DNA of 18,214 bases from Woeseiaceae bacterium (lineage in GTDB: Bacteria > Pseudomonadota > Gammaproteobacteria > Steroidobacterales > Woeseiaceae). This document shows, one piece after another, positions 7,389 through 16,009 of the stretch. Location of the stretch: the NCBI GenBank assembly GCA_022866645.1, contig JALHUQ010000263.1, positions 1 to 18,214 on the forward strand. Direction: 5' to 3'. Each line of letters starts with the position of its first letter. The first letter of the stretch is position 1. The position numbers and the translations under genes are program-made. The notes under the pieces were generated by a model. It did no database searches. It saw nothing but the letters and a program-made list of their open reading frames with translations, and was not told the DNA's origin.

Positions 7389-8921
7389 CTAGAGCGGAAT
7401 GTTGTCATGCTTGCGCCACGGGTTGTCGAGCTGTTTGTTGCGCAGCATGGCAAGTGAGCGACAGATGCGCTTGCGCGTGGCATGGGGGGCAATAACATCA
7501 TCAACATAGCCCCGGCTGCCAGCGATAAACGGATTGGCAAATTTTTTCCGATACTCTTCGGTCCGCTCGGCAATCTTTTCGTCATCACCAATATCGTTAC
7601 GGAAGATGATCTCCACTGCTCCCTTGGGCCCCATTACTGCGATTTCCGCACTAGGCCAGGCCAGGTTAACGTCACCGCGCAGATGCTTGGAACTCATCAC
7701 GTCATAAGCACCGCCATAGGCCTTTCGGGTGATGATGGTAATCTTTGGAACCGTGGCCTCGGCGAAGGCAAATAACAGCTTTGCGCCATGCTTGATGATG
7801 CCGCCGTGCTCCTGTGCCGTGCCCGGCAGGAAGCCTGGTACGTCGACGAACGTGACAATAGGAATATTGAACGCATCGCAAAACCGTACGAAACGTCCCG
7901 CCTTGATGGATGACTTAATGTCCAGGCATCCTGCCAGCACCTTGGGCTGATTGGCCACGATGCCCACCGTCGAGCCGGCCATGCGGACAAAACCAATGAT
8001 GATGTTCTGTGCATGCTCGGGCTGCAGTTCGCAGAATTCGTTGTCGTCCGAGACCTTGTGAATCAACTCCTTCATGTCGTAAGGCAAGTTGGGGTTTTTC
8101 GGCACCAGCGTGTCGAGTGACATTTCCAGGCGATCGGCGCGATCAGGTGTGGGCCGGTGAGGGGGCTTCTCGCGATTGTTGGCTGGCAAATAGTTTATGA
8201 ACCGTCGCACCATCAACAGCGTTTCTACGTCGTTTTCGTAGGCGCGATCGCAGACGCCGGAGACGGTGGAATGGCTTATGGCACCGCCCAGATCTTCCGC
8301 AGTCACCGTTTCGTGGGTCACGGTTTTGACCACGTCGGGTCCGGTGACGAACATATAAGAGCTGTCTTTCACCATGAATATAAAGTCGGTCATGGCCGGA
8401 GAGTAGACGGCGCCACCGGCGCACGGGCCCATGATGACGGAGATCTGCGGCACCACACCGGACGCCAGCACATTGCGCTGGAACACCTCGGCGTAGCCGC
8501 CCAGGGAAGCCACGCCCTCCTGGATGCGGGCACCGCCCGAGTCATTCAGGCCGATGATGGGCGCGCGCACTTTCATGGCCTGATCCATGACCTTGCAGAT
8601 CTTTTCGGCATGCGCCTCGGAAAGCGAGCCACCAAAGACGGTGAAATCCTGGCTGAAGACAAAGACCACCCGGCCATTGATCGTGCCACAACCGGTGACT
8701 ACGCCATCACCGGGCACCTTCTTGTCCGCCATGCCGAAGTCGACGCAGCGGTGCTCGACGAAAGTATCCCATTCTTCGAAACTTTCCTCATCGAGGAGCA
8801 GCTCAAGACGTTCACGGGCGGTGAGCTTCCCGTGGCTGTGTTGGACGTCGATCCGCTGCTGACCACCGCCGAGGGCGGCCGCCTTACGTTTATCTTCCAG
8901 TTGTTCGATAATTTCTTGCAT
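7389..8921 (-). CDS. pccB: Propionyl-CoA carboxylase beta subunit (carboxyltransferase)
   Basis: A 510-residue carboxyltransferase that moves CO2 from carboxybiotin to propionyl-CoA, giving (S)-methylmalonyl-CoA. Two crotonase-like halves are visible. The N-terminal half has NDSGGARIQEG (126-136) and the oxyanion segment GPCAGGAVYSPA (165-176). The C-terminal half has VDVPGFLPG (359-367) and RKAYGGAYDVMSSKHL (399-414). Length matches PccB proteins (~510-540). The ATG at 8921 is preceded by AAGGA at a normal distance. It lies 64 bases after the mutase gene and 11 bases before pccA, so it is in the middle of the operon. Confidence 0.96.
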   Translation of the reverse strand: MQEIIEQLEDKRKAAALGGGQQRIDVQHSHGKLTARERLELLLDEESFEEWDTFVEHRCVDFGMADKKVPGDGVVTGCGTINGRVVFVFSQDFTVFGGSLSEAHAEKICKVMDQAMKVRAPIIGLNDSGGARIQEGVASLGGYAEVFQRNVLASGVVPQISVIMGPCAGGAVYSPAMTDFIFMVKDSSYMFVTGPDVVKTVTHETVTAEDLGGAISHSTVSGVCDRAYENDVETLLMVRRFINYLPANNREKPPHRPTPDRADRLEMSLDTLVPKNPNLPYDMKELIHKVSDDNEFCELQPEHAQNIIIGFVRMAGSTVGIVANQPKVLAGCLDIKSSIKAGRFVRFCDAFNIPIVTFVDVPGFLPGTAQEHGGIIKHGAKLLFAFAEATVPKITIITRKAYGGAYDVMSSKHLRGDVNLAWPSAEIAVMGPKGAVEIIFRNDIGDDEKIAERTEEYRKKFANPFIAGSRGYVDDVIAPHATRKRICRSLAMLRNKQLDNPWRKHDNIPL

Positions 8922-8985
8922 ACGCTATCCTTTGTACGTCGCAGGCCCGCCGACGTTCGACAACACTGATATTCACTCCAGCGCC

Positions 8986-11139
8986 TTACTCCTGGTTCCG
9001 GCGCTGTCGGATAATATCCAGCACCTCGCGGGCGGCCAGCAGGATATTGGTGCCCGGCCCGAAGATAGCCGATACACCGCAGGCCAGCATCTCTTCGTAG
9101 TCTTGTGGCGGAATGACGCCACCGCAAATGACGATGATGTCTTGTGCGCCCTCCCGTTTCAAACCCTCGATGACCTGCGGAACCAGCGTTTTGTGTCCGG
9201 CCGCCTGGGAAGATATGCCAATCACATGTACATCGTTTTCGATGGCTTCCATCACGGCTTCTTCCGGGGTCTGAAAAAGAGGTCCGATATCAACGTCGAA
9301 GCCGATATCAGCGAAAGCGGTGGCGATCACCCTGGCGCCGCGATCATGTCCATCCTGACCGAGCTTGCAGACCAGCATACGTGGTCGGCGCCCCTCGGCC
9401 CCCTCGAAATTTGCTACTTCCTCGCGTATTGAATCAAAATCCACGTCGCCCTCATATGCAGACCCGTAAACACCTGAGATGGAATGAGTCACAGCCCGGT
9501 GGCGGGTGTAGACTTTCTCCAGCGCATCAGAAATCTCGCCGACCGTGGCCCGTGCGCGTGCAGCGGCGACAGCCAGCGCCAGCAAATTGCCGGTGTTCTC
9601 TTCGGCTGCCCGGGTCAGAGCGTCCAGGGACTTGCGGCAATCCGCTTCGACTCTGCTGCGACGCACTTCATTAATGCGTCGAATTTGGGCCTCGCGCACG
9701 GCCGCATTGTCGATGTTCAGAATGTCGATCGAAGGTTCTTCTGACAGCTGATATTTGTTGACCCCGACGATGGTCTCTTCGCCGCGGTCGATACGCGCCT
9801 GCCGCCGCACCGAAGCCTCCTCGATACGCATCTTGGGCATACCGCTCTCCACGGCCTTGGTCATGCCGCCCATGTCCTCCACCTCGTCAATGAGCTTGCG
9901 CGCCTCGGCGGCCAGGTCGTGGGTCAGGCGTTCCAAATAGTAGGAACCTGCCAGTGGGTCCACGACGCTGGTGATGCCGGTTTCCTCTTGCAGTACGAGT
10001 TGAGTATTTCGGGCGATGCGAGCCGAAAACTCGGTGGGCAGCGCAAGTGCCTCATCGAATGAATTGGTGTGTAATGACTGCGTGCCGCCGAAGGCGGCTG
10101 CCATGGCTTCGATCGTGGTGCGCATGATGTTCGTGTACGGGCTCTTGGCGGTGAGACTGACACCAGAGGTTTGACAGTGCGTGCGCAGCATCAGTGACCT
10201 GGGGTCTTTCGGCGAAAACTTCTCGGCCATGAGCGTCGACCAAAGCAGGCGCGCGGCCCGCAGTTTGGCCACCTCCATAAAGAAGTTCATGCCGATGGCG
10301 AAAAAGAACGACAGGCGTGGAGCGAAGGCATCCACGTCGAGGCCACTGTTGATCGCGGCGCGTACGTACTCGATGCCGTCGGCGATTGTATACGCTAATT
10401 CCTGGGCACAAGTCGCGCCGGCTTCCTGCATGTGGTAGCCGGATATGGAAATGGGATTGAAGCGGGGCATGTTGGCAGACGTGTAAGCAATAATGTCGGA
10501 CACGATCCGCATGGACGGTGCGGGCGGATAGATATAGGTATTGCGAACCATGAACTCCTTCAGGATATCGTTCTGTAGGGTTCCGGCCAGCTTATCCGGC
10601 GCCACGCCCTGTTCTTCGGCGGCGGTGATGTACATTGCCATGATCGGCAACGCGGCGCCGTTCATAGTCATCGAAACCGAAATCTCGTCGAGCGGGATAC
10701 CGTCGAACAGAATCTTCATATCGGCGATGCTGTCGATGGCCACACCGGCCTTGCCCACATCACCGACAACACGCGGGTGGTCCGAGTCGTAGCCACGATG
10801 AGTGGCGAGATCGAAGGCCACCGAGAGGCCCGTCTGCCCCGCCTCCAGGTTCTTTCGGTAGAAGGCGTTGGATTCTTCTGCGGTGGAAAAACCCGCGTAC
10901 TGACGTACGGTCCATGGGCGGCCCGCGTACATGGTCGCTTTGGGCCCACGGACAAAAGGCGCCAAGCCGGGCAGCGAATCGAGGTGTGCGAGTCCTTCGA
11001 GATCTTCGGCCGTGTACAGCGGCTTGACCGCGATGCCCTCGGGCGTATTCCAGACCAGTTCCTCGGGCGACCGGCCTTTGCGTTCTTTGCTGGCGAGTGA
11101 TCGCCAATCGTCAAGAGATTTCTTCGCAAACTTCGTCAT
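8986..11139 (-). CDS. mcm: Methylmalonyl-CoA mutase, single-chain, adenosylcobalamin-dependent
   Basis: A 717-residue homodimer-type mutase that interconverts (R)-methylmalonyl-CoA and succinyl-CoA by a radical mechanism. The N-terminal TIM barrel shows RPWTVRQYAGFSTAEESN (74-91), with the substrate-contacting Tyr81, and FDLATHRGYDSDHPR (109-123). The C-terminal cobalamin domain has the base-off motif D-G-H-D-R-G with His598 as lower cobalt ligand, then ISSQAAGHKTL and CGGVIPPQD. Length matches E. coli ScpA and human MUT without its leader. It is the first gene of the minus-strand block. The ATG at 11139 has only a poor Shine-Dalgarno sequence. No B12 riboswitch was seen upstream. Confidence 0.97.
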   Translation of the reverse strand: MTKFAKKSLDDWRSLASKERKGRSPEELVWNTPEGIAVKPLYTAEDLEGLAHLDSLPGLAPFVRGPKATMYAGRPWTVRQYAGFSTAEESNAFYRKNLEAGQTGLSVAFDLATHRGYDSDHPRVVGDVGKAGVAIDSIADMKILFDGIPLDEISVSMTMNGAALPIMAMYITAAEEQGVAPDKLAGTLQNDILKEFMVRNTYIYPPAPSMRIVSDIIAYTSANMPRFNPISISGYHMQEAGATCAQELAYTIADGIEYVRAAINSGLDVDAFAPRLSFFFAIGMNFFMEVAKLRAARLLWSTLMAEKFSPKDPRSLMLRTHCQTSGVSLTAKSPYTNIMRTTIEAMAAAFGGTQSLHTNSFDEALALPTEFSARIARNTQLVLQEETGITSVVDPLAGSYYLERLTHDLAAEARKLIDEVEDMGGMTKAVESGMPKMRIEEASVRRQARIDRGEETIVGVNKYQLSEEPSIDILNIDNAAVREAQIRRINEVRRSRVEADCRKSLDALTRAAEENTGNLLALAVAAARARATVGEISDALEKVYTRHRAVTHSISGVYGSAYEGDVDFDSIREEVANFEGAEGRRPRMLVCKLGQDGHDRGARVIATAFADIGFDVDIGPLFQTPEEAVMEAIENDVHVIGISSQAAGHKTLVPQVIEGLKREGAQDIIVICGGVIPPQDYEEMLACGVSAIFGPGTNILLAAREVLDIIRQRRNQE

Positions 11140-11204
11140 TTCAATTCGTGCTCTTCATCAACGCTGTGCCAGCCTCAAAACCTCTTATATTCAGGAAGAT
11201 TCAG

Positions 11205-11210
11205 AGTATA
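11205..11210 (-). promoter_or_regulatory. Possible -10 element of the mcm-pcc operon
   Basis: TATACT on the minus strand, 66 bases upstream of the mutase start, in the 179-base divergent gap. No good -35 box stands 16-18 bases upstream, so this is weak. On the plus strand of the same gap, TTGACA (11268-11273) could be a -35 for the ABM gene, but only a poor -10 (TATGGG at 11290) follows. Confidence 0.25.
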
Positions 11211-11318
11211 GGGCAGATCAGCGGCCTATTATCAGGAATTGCCAGCCTGGCTTCCATCAAAGAAGATTTGACAGTACGCTGCCCTCCGATATGGGCGGCA
11301 GGACGGGAATCGATATCA

Positions 11319-11621
11319 ATGATTACTAGAATTGTCAGAATGCATTTCAGGCCGGGAGAAAGCGACGCTTTCCTGGATACATTCAATGCATCCAAACACA
11401 TGATTCGGCAATTCAAAGGATGTCAGCACTTGTGCCTGTACAACGAAGCCGGTCTTCCCGACGTTTTCTTCACGTACAGCATCTGGACTTCGGCAGCGCA
11501 CCTCGATGCCTACAGGAGTTCGAAGCTGTTCCGAGATACCTGGACGACAACGAAGGCTTTATTCGCTGACAAGGCGCAAGCTTGGTCCATAAAGGAGGTG
11601 GAGACAGTGGGCGTCTCCTGA
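11319..11621 (+). CDS. Small ABM-fold protein (putative quinol monooxygenase family)
   Basis: A 100-residue protein of the dimeric alpha-beta barrel, antibiotic-biosynthesis-monooxygenase type. It begins MITRIVRMHFRPGES and has the usual pattern: a first strand, a helix with FLDTFNASKHMIRQFKGCQHL, then FFTYSIWTSAAHLDAYRSSKLFRDTW and a C-terminal strand. No cofactor motif is expected in this cofactor-free fold, and the substrate is unknown. I prefer the ATG at 11319 because the fold starts there; an upstream in-frame ATG at 11097 would overlap the divergent mutase gene. The Shine-Dalgarno sequence is weak. It is divergent from mcm and the only gene between the two operons. Confidence 0.8.
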   Translation: MITRIVRMHFRPGESDAFLDTFNASKHMIRQFKGCQHLCLYNEAGLPDVFFTYSIWTSAAHLDAYRSSKLFRDTWTTTKALFADKAQAWSIKEVETVGVS

Positions 11622-11672
11622 GTTCATACGTAAGCGCTCCACCATCGCCGCCTCCGCGGACAAATCCCGGTG

Positions 11673-11686
11673 TGCCGCAAGCGGCA
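11673..11686 (+). terminator. Weak hairpin downstream of the ABM gene
   Basis: TGCCG (11673-11677) pairs with CGGCA (11682-11686) around CAAG, followed by only three T residues, 52 bases after the ABM stop. It may be a poor terminator. A second small dyad, GGAGAC/GTCTCC (11600-11618), lies at the end of the gene itself. Confidence 0.3.
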
Positions 11687-11721
11687 TTTGCCGAGAAAAT
11701 TGGCTGGACGACGACTCGATT

Positions 11722-11842
11722 GCGTATAAGACAAATAAACGCCCTTTTGCATCAAGCGCAGCAGTATTGGAACGCAGTTTGCTTCCTTTTTCACCCCGAT
11801 CTCTACGGAATCTTCTTCAAATGAGGGCGCACAGCCCTGATG
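11722..11842 (+). repeat. Dispersed repeat, copy 3 (full length)
   Basis: Same 113-bp body as copy 2 (11722-11834), extended by CCTGATG as in copy 1. It differs from copies 1 and 2 at two close positions (C at 11782 and C at 11785). The terminal CGCCCT/AGGGCG dyad is intact. It lies in the geneless gap before the ABC-importer operon, in the same orientation as the other copies. Confidence 0.93.
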
Positions 11843-12121
11843 TCATTGTTCCATGTTCCGAGTATTCGGCCACGAGGCACGGCTGAGGTAGAGCTGAACA
11901 AGTTGGAGGTCGCAGCGGGCATTCCATCGTAGGGACCTTGGCAGTAGATAGGTCAACGCTGCGCCCATCGGATGAACGGCAGCCATTTGCGCGCGACCAG
12001 CCCGACGCAGACACGCATCCGCTGGCGTCAGCAGATCGCCTTGGGTATAACATCAAATTCATTCGGGCTCTGAGCGTTGCATCCTCGACCCATGTCTGTT
12101 TCGACCTCTGGGGGAGTTGTG
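11843..12121. other. Geneless leader region of the ABC-importer operon
   Basis: No gene is supported here. The open frame that runs through it into the lipoprotein gene lacks a start with a ribosome site and is not protein-like. A possible -10 element (TATAAC, 12046-12051) is present without a good -35, so the operon promoter is not settled. The base composition resembles the operon that follows. Confidence 0.5.
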
Positions 12122-12178
12122 ATGACGATGTCGGCGGAGCCCAGCGTTGCTGGCCCGAGCAGGTTGAGCGGGGAATGA
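12122..12178 (+). CDS. Possible 18-codon leader ORF coupled to the importer lipoprotein
   Basis: An ATG at 12122 stands five bases after a purine-rich GGGGGAG (12110-12116), a better ribosome site than the one before the lipoprotein gene. The frame encodes MTMSAEPSVAGPSRLSGE, and its TGA overlaps the lipoprotein ATG by four bases (ATGA at 12175-12178). That is the same junction used by all later genes of the operon. It may be a short translated leader that delivers ribosomes to the lipoprotein start, or it may be chance. Confidence 0.35.
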   Translation: MTMSAEPSVAGPSRLSGE

Positions 12179-14001
12179 GGTGGCCGCGTATAGCCGCCAC
12201 GCTTCTGCTGACGCTGCTCGCCGCGCTTGCAGGATGCACTGATCGGCGTATCACCGAGGAAACAGACGACGCGGCCAAACCCATCCGCGGTGGAACCCTG
12301 CGTTTGGTTGGCTCGTCTGATGTTGACCACCTGTCTACTACCAGCGGCTACCTGACGGGATCGCTTTGGCTTTTTCGCGGCTTCACCCGGCAGCTGGTGA
12401 GCAATCCGCCCTCGGACGATTTCGACAAGTCAATCACGCTCGAAGCGGATGCCGCCATCGAAGTGCCAAGCGTCGAAAACGGAGGCATCAGCGCCGATGC
12501 GCTCACCTACACCTTCCATCTGAAACCCAAGCTGCGCTGGAACAGCACGCCAGTGCGTCGGGTAGTTGCTGGCGACTTCGTGCGCGCCTTCAAGCTGTTC
12601 TGCAACCCGGTCAACCCGGTCGGCGCGCCGCCGTACTACACCAGCACCATCGAGGGACTCGATGAGTACTGCTCGGCGATGCTCAAGGTTCCCGGAACAG
12701 TAGAGGGCATTCGGCGCTTCGTTGAGAACAATGAGATACCGGGCGTGCGCGCGGTGGATGACGGCACGCTTGAAATTCGTCTGCGCGCACCGGCGGCCGA
12801 CTTCATCTATCTAGTTGCGATGCCCTTTGCTTCGGCTGTGCCGGTCGAGTATCTGGACTACCTTCCGGACAGTCCTGAATTCCGGCAGCACACGCTGTCC
12901 AATGGTCCCTATGCCATCACCCGCTATCTGCAGAACCGCGAGATAGTGCTGGAGCGAAACCCGGCCTGGGACGCGGCCTCCGATCCGATCCGCCCGGCCT
13001 GGGTTGACCGCATCCAGATCAAGTTGGGCATTGACCCGGCACTCATCCAGTTGCAGATCGAAGCCGGCACCGCGGATCTGGGATTCGACTCGAGCATGCT
13101 GACAGTTGACCAGTCATCGCTGCAGGCCATCGGCGATCCGAGAGTGAGTTCCTTCCCCCCTGGTGAGCATTACTCGGGCATGCGCTATCTGGCGGTCAAT
13201 CAGGTCGGCCCCAACAATGGCGGCGCGCTGTCCCAGCTGAAAGTACGCCAGGCGCTGGCCCTGGCCGTCGACAAGAGCGCCCTGGTGCAAGTGAGTGGTG
13301 GGCCTGATGTGGCCAGCCCCCTGAATCAGGCGGTGATGAACGGTGTCTCAGGATGGCGTCCGGGTGCAGACCAGTATTCGACTCCCGATGACCGGGGCGA
13401 TCCGGTCGCCGCGCGTCGGCTGCTCACAGAGGCCGGCTTCCCCGACGGTATTCCACTGCGCTTCGCCTATCCGGTGGAAGCAAGCTATGCCATTCAGGCT
13501 CAGGCGACGCAGGCCAGTCTGACCCGTGCCGGATTCGAGGTGACACTGTTTCCGTTCGCAGTATCGGATTTTTTTGGCCGCCTGTTGCCGAATCCGCAGA
13601 ATGCAAAGCGTGGCGAGTGGGACATCGCGCTGGGCGGCTGGCTGCCCGATTGGGTCGGTGGCAACAACGGACGCTCGGTACTCAGTCCCCTGTTTGATGG
13701 CCGCCAGCTTGGCAACCTGTCGCAAAACTACGGGAAGTACGACAACCCGATCACCAATGCCGCCATCGATCGCGCGCTGAGCGCCGCCACGCAGGAACAG
13801 GCGGAGGCTGGCTGGGCGGATGCGACCAGGCAGGTGACTGCCGACGTCGGCATCGTGCCGATGCTGCAAGTGAAGTCCACCTACATGCGTTCTTCACGAC
13901 TACGCCACTGCGTGTGGTCAATCATGGGAATGCAGTGCGATCTGGCTTCCGTGTGGCTTGCCGATGCCGTCGACGAATCCTCAAACAAAGGTGATCGATG
14001 A
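12175..14001 (+). CDS. Peptide-type ABC importer substrate-binding lipoprotein (SBP family 5)
   Basis: A 608-residue binding protein that would capture solute outside the inner membrane and deliver it to the permeases encoded downstream. Residues 1-21 form a lipoprotein signal: MRWPRI, a hydrophobic run and the lipobox LAGC with Cys21. The mature part begins with the family's KPIRGGTLRL and continues with TYTFHLKPKLRWNS, a VVAGDFVRAFKL segment, LSNGPYAITRYLQNREIVLERNP and KVRQALALAVDK, all typical of DppA/OppA-class proteins. I chose the ATG at 12175 because it gives the signal peptide; the open frame extends upstream without a credible start. The stop overlaps the next gene by four bases. 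The peptide, opine or other substrate cannot be told from sequence. Confidence 0.9.
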   Translation: MRWPRIAATLLLTLLAALAGCTDRRITEETDDAAKPIRGGTLRLVGSSDVDHLSTTSGYLTGSLWLFRGFTRQLVSNPPSDDFDKSITLEADAAIEVPSVENGGISADALTYTFHLKPKLRWNSTPVRRVVAGDFVRAFKLFCNPVNPVGAPPYYTSTIEGLDEYCSAMLKVPGTVEGIRRFVENNEIPGVRAVDDGTLEIRLRAPAADFIYLVAMPFASAVPVEYLDYLPDSPEFRQHTLSNGPYAITRYLQNREIVLERNPAWDAASDPIRPAWVDRIQIKLGIDPALIQLQIEAGTADLGFDSSMLTVDQSSLQAIGDPRVSSFPPGEHYSGMRYLAVNQVGPNNGGALSQLKVRQALALAVDKSALVQVSGGPDVASPLNQAVMNGVSGWRPGADQYSTPDDRGDPVAARRLLTEAGFPDGIPLRFAYPVEASYAIQAQATQASLTRAGFEVTLFPFAVSDFFGRLLPNPQNAKRGEWDIALGGWLPDWVGGNNGRSVLSPLFDGRQLGNLSQNYGKYDNPITNAAIDRALSAATQEQAEAGWADATRQVTADVGIVPMLQVKSTYMRSSRLRHCVWSIMGMQCDLASVWLADAVDESSNKGDR

Positions 14002-15005
14002 GTATGACTGCCACCGATTCCGAACACGTGCTGCTGGACGTACGCGATTTGAATGTATCGTTCGACAGCCCCGACGGCGTGGTCGAAGCCGTTCGCAACG
14101 TATCATTCAAACTTGATCAGGGGCGAACGCTGGGCATCGTTGGTGAGTCCGGTTCCGGCAAGAGTGTCTCGACGCAGTCGATCGTTGGGCTTGTGCAGGG
14201 CGCGAGAATCAGCGGCCAGGCACGCTTCGACGGTCGCGATCTGCTGATGCTGGCGCAGCCAGAACTGCGTGCCATTCGCGGGCCAGGCATCGCAATGATC
14301 TTTCAGAATCCGATGTCCTGCTTGCATCCGTTATATCCGGTTGGCTGGCAGATCATGGAGATGATCCGCGCCCATCAATCCGTGTCCCGATCGCAGGCGC
14401 GGCTGCGCGCCATCGAGTTGTTGGGTCAGGTCGGCATTCCGCGACCGGATGTGCGCGTTGACGACTATCCGCATCAATATTCCGGTGGCATGCTGCAGCG
14501 AGCGATGATCGCTATGGCGATCGCACTCAACCCACGCGTGCTGATTGCCGATGAGCCAACCACCGCGCTGGACGTGACCGTGCAAGCGCAGATCCTTCGC
14601 TTGCTGCGACACATCCAGGAGCAATTCGGAACGGCCATCATCATGATCACCCACGATCTGGGCGTGGTCTCGGAAATCGCCGACGACGTGATGGTGATGT
14701 ACGCCGGTCGCGCCATGGAACAGGCGTCGCGCGAAGCCTTGCTGCGTCGACCGCGTCATCCCTACACCCAGGGTTTGCTGCGTTCGCGGCCGCAGGCAGA
14801 TTCGCTCGGCCGCGCGCTGACATCCATTCCCGGACAACCACCGAGCCTGATCGCCGGCGCTCGCGGATGCCCGTTCCAGCCGCGCTGCACGCAGGCGATC
14901 AGCCGTTGTGCAACTGATATGCCGCCGTTGGCAGTGCTAGCTGCAGACGGTAACGACCCGCATCGATCGGCCTGCTGGTTGACTCAGGCGGAGGATGCTC
15001 CATGA
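13998..15005 (+). CDS. ABC importer ATPase, DppD/OppD type
   Basis: A 335-residue cytoplasmic ATPase powering the importer. Walker A is GESGSGKS (49-56), the Q-loop is FQNP (102-105), the signature is the variant YSGGMLQR (161-168), typical of OppD-class proteins, Walker B is LIADEP (182-187), and the switch histidine lies in ITHDLG. The C-terminal ~80 residues are the oligopeptide-transporter extension with four cysteines (GCPFQPRC, SRC, SACW); such motifs are reported, from memory, to hold an iron-sulphur cluster in some dipeptide importers. The ATG at 13998 overlaps the lipoprotein stop by four bases and has AAAGGTG before it. It forms a heterodimer with the next gene product by family analogy. 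Confidence 0.94.
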   Translation: MSMTATDSEHVLLDVRDLNVSFDSPDGVVEAVRNVSFKLDQGRTLGIVGESGSGKSVSTQSIVGLVQGARISGQARFDGRDLLMLAQPELRAIRGPGIAMIFQNPMSCLHPLYPVGWQIMEMIRAHQSVSRSQARLRAIELLGQVGIPRPDVRVDDYPHQYSGGMLQRAMIAMAIALNPRVLIADEPTTALDVTVQAQILRLLRHIQEQFGTAIIMITHDLGVVSEIADDVMVMYAGRAMEQASREALLRRPRHPYTQGLLRSRPQADSLGRALTSIPGQPPSLIAGARGCPFQPRCTQAISRCATDMPPLAVLAADGNDPHRSACWLTQAEDAP

Positions 15006-16009
15006 GCAACGACGTGCTGCTGCAATTGACTGGCGTGGTCAAGGAATTCACGGTCAAGGTTGGCTCTGGATTCAAGCGGCGCAAGCGCAGCCTGCAAGCT
15101 GTGGCCGGTGTCGATCTGAGCTTGCGTCGCGGCGAGACGCTGGGTCTGGTCGGCGAAAGTGGCTGCGGAAAATCGACGCTGGCGCGCTGCGTGATGCGTC
15201 TGTTTGCGGTGGATAGTGGGCGCGTCGTTTTCGATGGTGACGACCTGACCCACGCGTCGAACGCCGTGCTCAAGCCGTACCGGCGTCGCATGCAGATGGT
15301 CTTTCAGGATCCCTACGGCTCCCTCAATCCGCGCCGACGGGTTGGTTCGATCATCGGCGACCCGTTCCGGATTCAGGGCGTCGGCAGTGCGGCGGATCGC
15401 CAGGCCAAGGTGCAGGAGTTGATGCAACTGGTCGGGCTAAATCCCGAACACTACAACCGTTTTCCGGGCGAATTTTCTGGCGGTCAGCGCCAGCGCATCG
15501 GCATTGCCCGCGCGATTGCGCTGCGTCCCGAACTGATCGTCTGCGACGAACCCGTCTCGGCGCTCGATGTCTCGATCCAGGCGCAGGTGCTAAACCTGCT
15601 AGCCGATCTGCAAAAGGAATTGGGCCTGACCTATCTGTTCATTTCGCACGACCTGTCGGTAGTGCGCCATGTCAGCGACCGCGTCGCCGTGATGTATCTG
15701 GGCACGATCGTCGAGATTGCCCCATCGGAGGCGATTTACGAACGAACCCGTCATCCCTACACGAGCGCATTGTTGTCGGCGGTTCCGCGGTTTGAGGCGG
15801 ATGCAGGCACGGCGCGCGTCGAGTCGGTACTCAGCGGCGATCCACCGTCGCCACTTGATCCACCCTCCGGCTGCCGCTTCCATCCGCGTTGCCCACGCGC
15901 CCAGGATCGGTGCCGCCACGAAGTGCCTGTATTGCGTGTTGGCAATGCGGACGATCCGGAGCATCTGACCGCTTGCCACTTTCCACTGGTTGACGGGGAC
16001 GCGTCATGA
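15002..16009 (+). CDS. ABC importer ATPase, DppF/OppF type
   Basis: A 335-residue partner ATPase. An N-terminal insertion rich in Lys/Arg (GFKRRKRS) before the core is typical of OppF. Walker A is GESGCGKS (51-58), the Q-loop is VFQDPYGSLNPR (100-111), the signature FSGGQRQR (158-165) is canonical, Walker B is VCDEP (180-184) and the H-loop is ISHDLS. The C-terminus has the four-cysteine pattern (GCRFHPRC, DRC, TACHF). It starts at the ATG at 15002, with GGAGG seven bases upstream and a four-base overlap with the preceding gene. One canonical and one variant signature across the pair fits the usual heterodimer. Confidence 0.94.
   Translation: MSNDVLLQLTGVVKEFTVKVGSGFKRRKRSLQAVAGVDLSLRRGETLGLVGESGCGKSTLARCVMRLFAVDSGRVVFDGDDLTHASNAVLKPYRRRMQMVFQDPYGSLNPRRRVGSIIGDPFRIQGVGSAADRQAKVQELMQLVGLNPEHYNRFPGEFSGGQRQRIGIARAIALRPELIVCDEPVSALDVSIQAQVLNLLADLQKELGLTYLFISHDLSVVRHVSDRVAVMYLGTIVEIAPSEAIYERTRHPYTSALLSAVPRFEADAGTARVESVLSGDPPSPLDPPSGCRFHPRCPRAQDRCRHEVPVLRVGNADDPEHLTACHFPLVDGDAS

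Noticed and set aside
8157..8969. 270-codon open frame on the plus strand
   Set aside because: It is antisense to pccB, with no ribosome site and low-complexity, His-rich translation typical of a shadow frame.
11140..11318. Cobalamin riboswitch upstream of the B12-dependent mutase
   Set aside because: The gap is only 179 bases, shared with a divergent gene, and I found no B12-box-like conserved core on the minus strand.
11592..11609. Strong Shine-Dalgarno AAGGAGG near the end of the ABM gene as the start signal of another gene
   Set aside because: The only following start (GTG at 11607) is in the ABM frame and reads four codons before the same stop; no gene follows.
877..11842. Repeat copies as integron attC sites
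   Set aside because: Size and direct orientation fit, but no GTTRRRY or RYYYAAC core pair is present at the ends, spacing is irregular, and no integrase is seen.
11938..12174. 79-codon N-terminal extension of the importer lipoprotein
   Set aside because: It would bury the lipoprotein signal and Cys21 inside the protein, and it has no credible start or ribosome site.
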